Assembly (NCBI GenBank): GCA_002687495.1
Contig: NZAJ01000047.1
Location: forward strand, 1-32,826
Direction: 5' to 3'
DNA length: 32,826 nucleotides
Source of the DNA: Micavibrio sp.
GTDB lineage: Bacteria > Pseudomonadota > Alphaproteobacteria > Micavibrionales > Micavibrionaceae
A program made the translations under genes and the position numbers. The notes beneath the pieces were generated by a model that saw nothing but the letters and a program-made list of their open reading frames with translations, was not told the origin of the DNA and made no database searches. This document shows positions 32,094 through 32,826 of the stretch, in pieces (positions within the stretch are counted from its first letter, which is position 1; each line of letters opens with the position of its first letter).

Positions 32094-32826
32094 ATGAATT
32101 TTAAGAAAATGCACGGCTGCGGTAATGACTTTGTCATTTTGGACTTTAGATCTGAAGAAAACAAAGATCTAAGCCCAGTACGCATGGCTGCTATTTGCGA
32201 TCGTCATTTCGGTGTTGGCTGCGATCAGCTGGTTATATTAAAGCCATCTGAAAAAGCTGATCTGCGCGCACAATTCTTTAACGCAGATGGCTCAGAAAGT
32301 GGTGCTTGCGGTAATGCAACGCGCTGCGTCGCTGACATATTTATGAAAGAACAGGGCAGCGATCATTGCTCTATAGAAACAGGCGGCGGTATTTTGCATG
32401 CAGAGCGCGCAGAAAATGCTCTTGTGCGTGTGAATATGGGCCAGCCACGCTTAGAGTGGCAGCAAATCCCTCTCGCAGAAGAGCGTGATACGCTCATGCT
32501 AGAGCTGACAGAGAATGCGATGAACCCGGCTGTTGCTGTAAATATGGGTAATCCTCATTGCGTGATATTTGTAGATGATGCCGAACAGGCGCTTGTTGAG
32601 CGCATAGGCCCTACGATTGAGCATCATAAACTTTTCCCAGAGCGCACCAATGTCGAGTTTGTGCAAGTACTTGAGGATGGACGCTTGCGTCAGCGTACAT
32701 GGGAGCGTGGCGGTTATGAAACTTTAGCGTGCGGTTCTGGTGCGTGTGCTGTTGGCGTTGCAGCAATTCGAAGAGAACTTGTTGAGGGGCGCGAAGTGGA
32801 AATTATCCTAAATGGAGGCACCCTTA
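32094..32826 (+). CDS. dapF: Diaminopimelate epimerase, cut by the window end
   Basis: Interconverts LL- and meso-diaminopimelate for lysine and peptidoglycan synthesis, without cofactors. The 244 visible codons start MNFKKMHGCGNDFVIL, the family N-terminus. Both catalytic cysteines are present: Cys72 in GACGNATRC and Cys213 in ACGSGACA. NMGNPHCVIFV and the TNVEFVQV segment also match. Family length is about 275, so some 30 residues lie beyond the window. GAGGCGAG provides the ribosome-binding site. Confidence 0.96.
   Translation, partial: MNFKKMHGCGNDFVILDFRSEENKDLSPVRMAAICDRHFGVGCDQLVILKPSEKADLRAQFFNADGSESGACGNATRCVADIFMKEQGSDHCSIETGGGILHAERAENALVRVNMGQPRLEWQQIPLAEERDTLMLELTENAMNPAVAVNMGNPHCVIFVDDAEQALVERIGPTIEHHKLFPERTNVEFVQVLEDGRLRQRTWERGGYETLACGSGACAVGVAAIRRELVEGREVEIILNGGTL

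Noticed and set aside
1-32826. CRISPR arrays, tRNA or rRNA genes, transposases, phage genes
   Set aside because: I looked for spaced direct repeats, cloverleaf-like T-arm sequences and transposase or integrase motifs and saw none. The only notable direct repeat is the leuC 3' end pair.

Overview
The window looks like chromosomal DNA of an AT-rich alphaproteobacterium. The main argument is gene order: on the minus strand ffh - small membrane gene - rpsP - rimM - trmD - rplS leads into leuC, then leuD and leuB, with dapF divergent from ffh. This linkage is familiar in Alphaproteobacteria. RpsP and RplS also carry long Ala/Glu/Lys-rich tails, common in that class. A low-GC, Micavibrio-like lineage would fit, but that is inference. 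All three stop codons are in ordinary use, including TAG (leuD and the gene ending at 16770).

Region by region. (1) 1-1400: a eukaryotic-type glutamine synthetase (GSII) with its own promoter-like sequence and a strong terminator. (2) 1521-18893: a 17-kb plus-strand locus for a type IV pilus. It encodes an assembly ATPase, a platform protein, three inner-membrane or periplasmic alignment proteins, an ABC ATPase, a periplasmic TPR protein, prepilin peptidase, two retraction ATPases (PilT, PilU), a lipoprotein secretin, an ABC permease, a membrane-anchored helical-repeat protein, a membrane-embedded AraC-type regulator and a prepilin with a hairpin-rich leader. (3) 18974-25563: leuB and leuD, then a block of four genes of other kinds (unknown helical protein, HD-GYP-like protein, EAL-like protein, small secreted protein) that separates leuD from leuC. 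A decayed second copy of the leuC 3' end lies beside the true leuC. (4) 25683-26407: two small unknown genes. (5) 26502-30829: the rplS-trmD-rimM-rpsP-ffh operon. (6) 31084-32022: an unknown gene interrupted by one in-frame amber codon. (7) 32094-end: dapF, cut by the window edge.

The pilus genes form a near-complete machine. PilB-like and PilC-like proteins extrude the pilus, PilT and PilU retract it, PilD processes the prepilin, and the GspL/PilMN-, PilO- and PilP-like proteins connect the cytoplasmic motor to the secretin. Two features set it apart from a textbook locus. First, an ABC transporter is split across the cluster, recalling the PilG/H/I genes of Myxococcus xanthus. Second, the secretin and assembly ATPase look more like MshL and MshE than PilQ and a plain PilB. 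The MshE-type N-terminal domain of the ATPase and the EAL/HD genes a few kb away suggest c-di-GMP control of piliation.

After start-site correction no gene-free stretch exceeds 300 bases. The longest gaps are 17888-18161 (pilin promoter and leader), 30830-31083 (one inverted repeat) and about 23512-23719 (a promoter-like sequence). I saw no tRNA, rRNA, CRISPR array or transposase.
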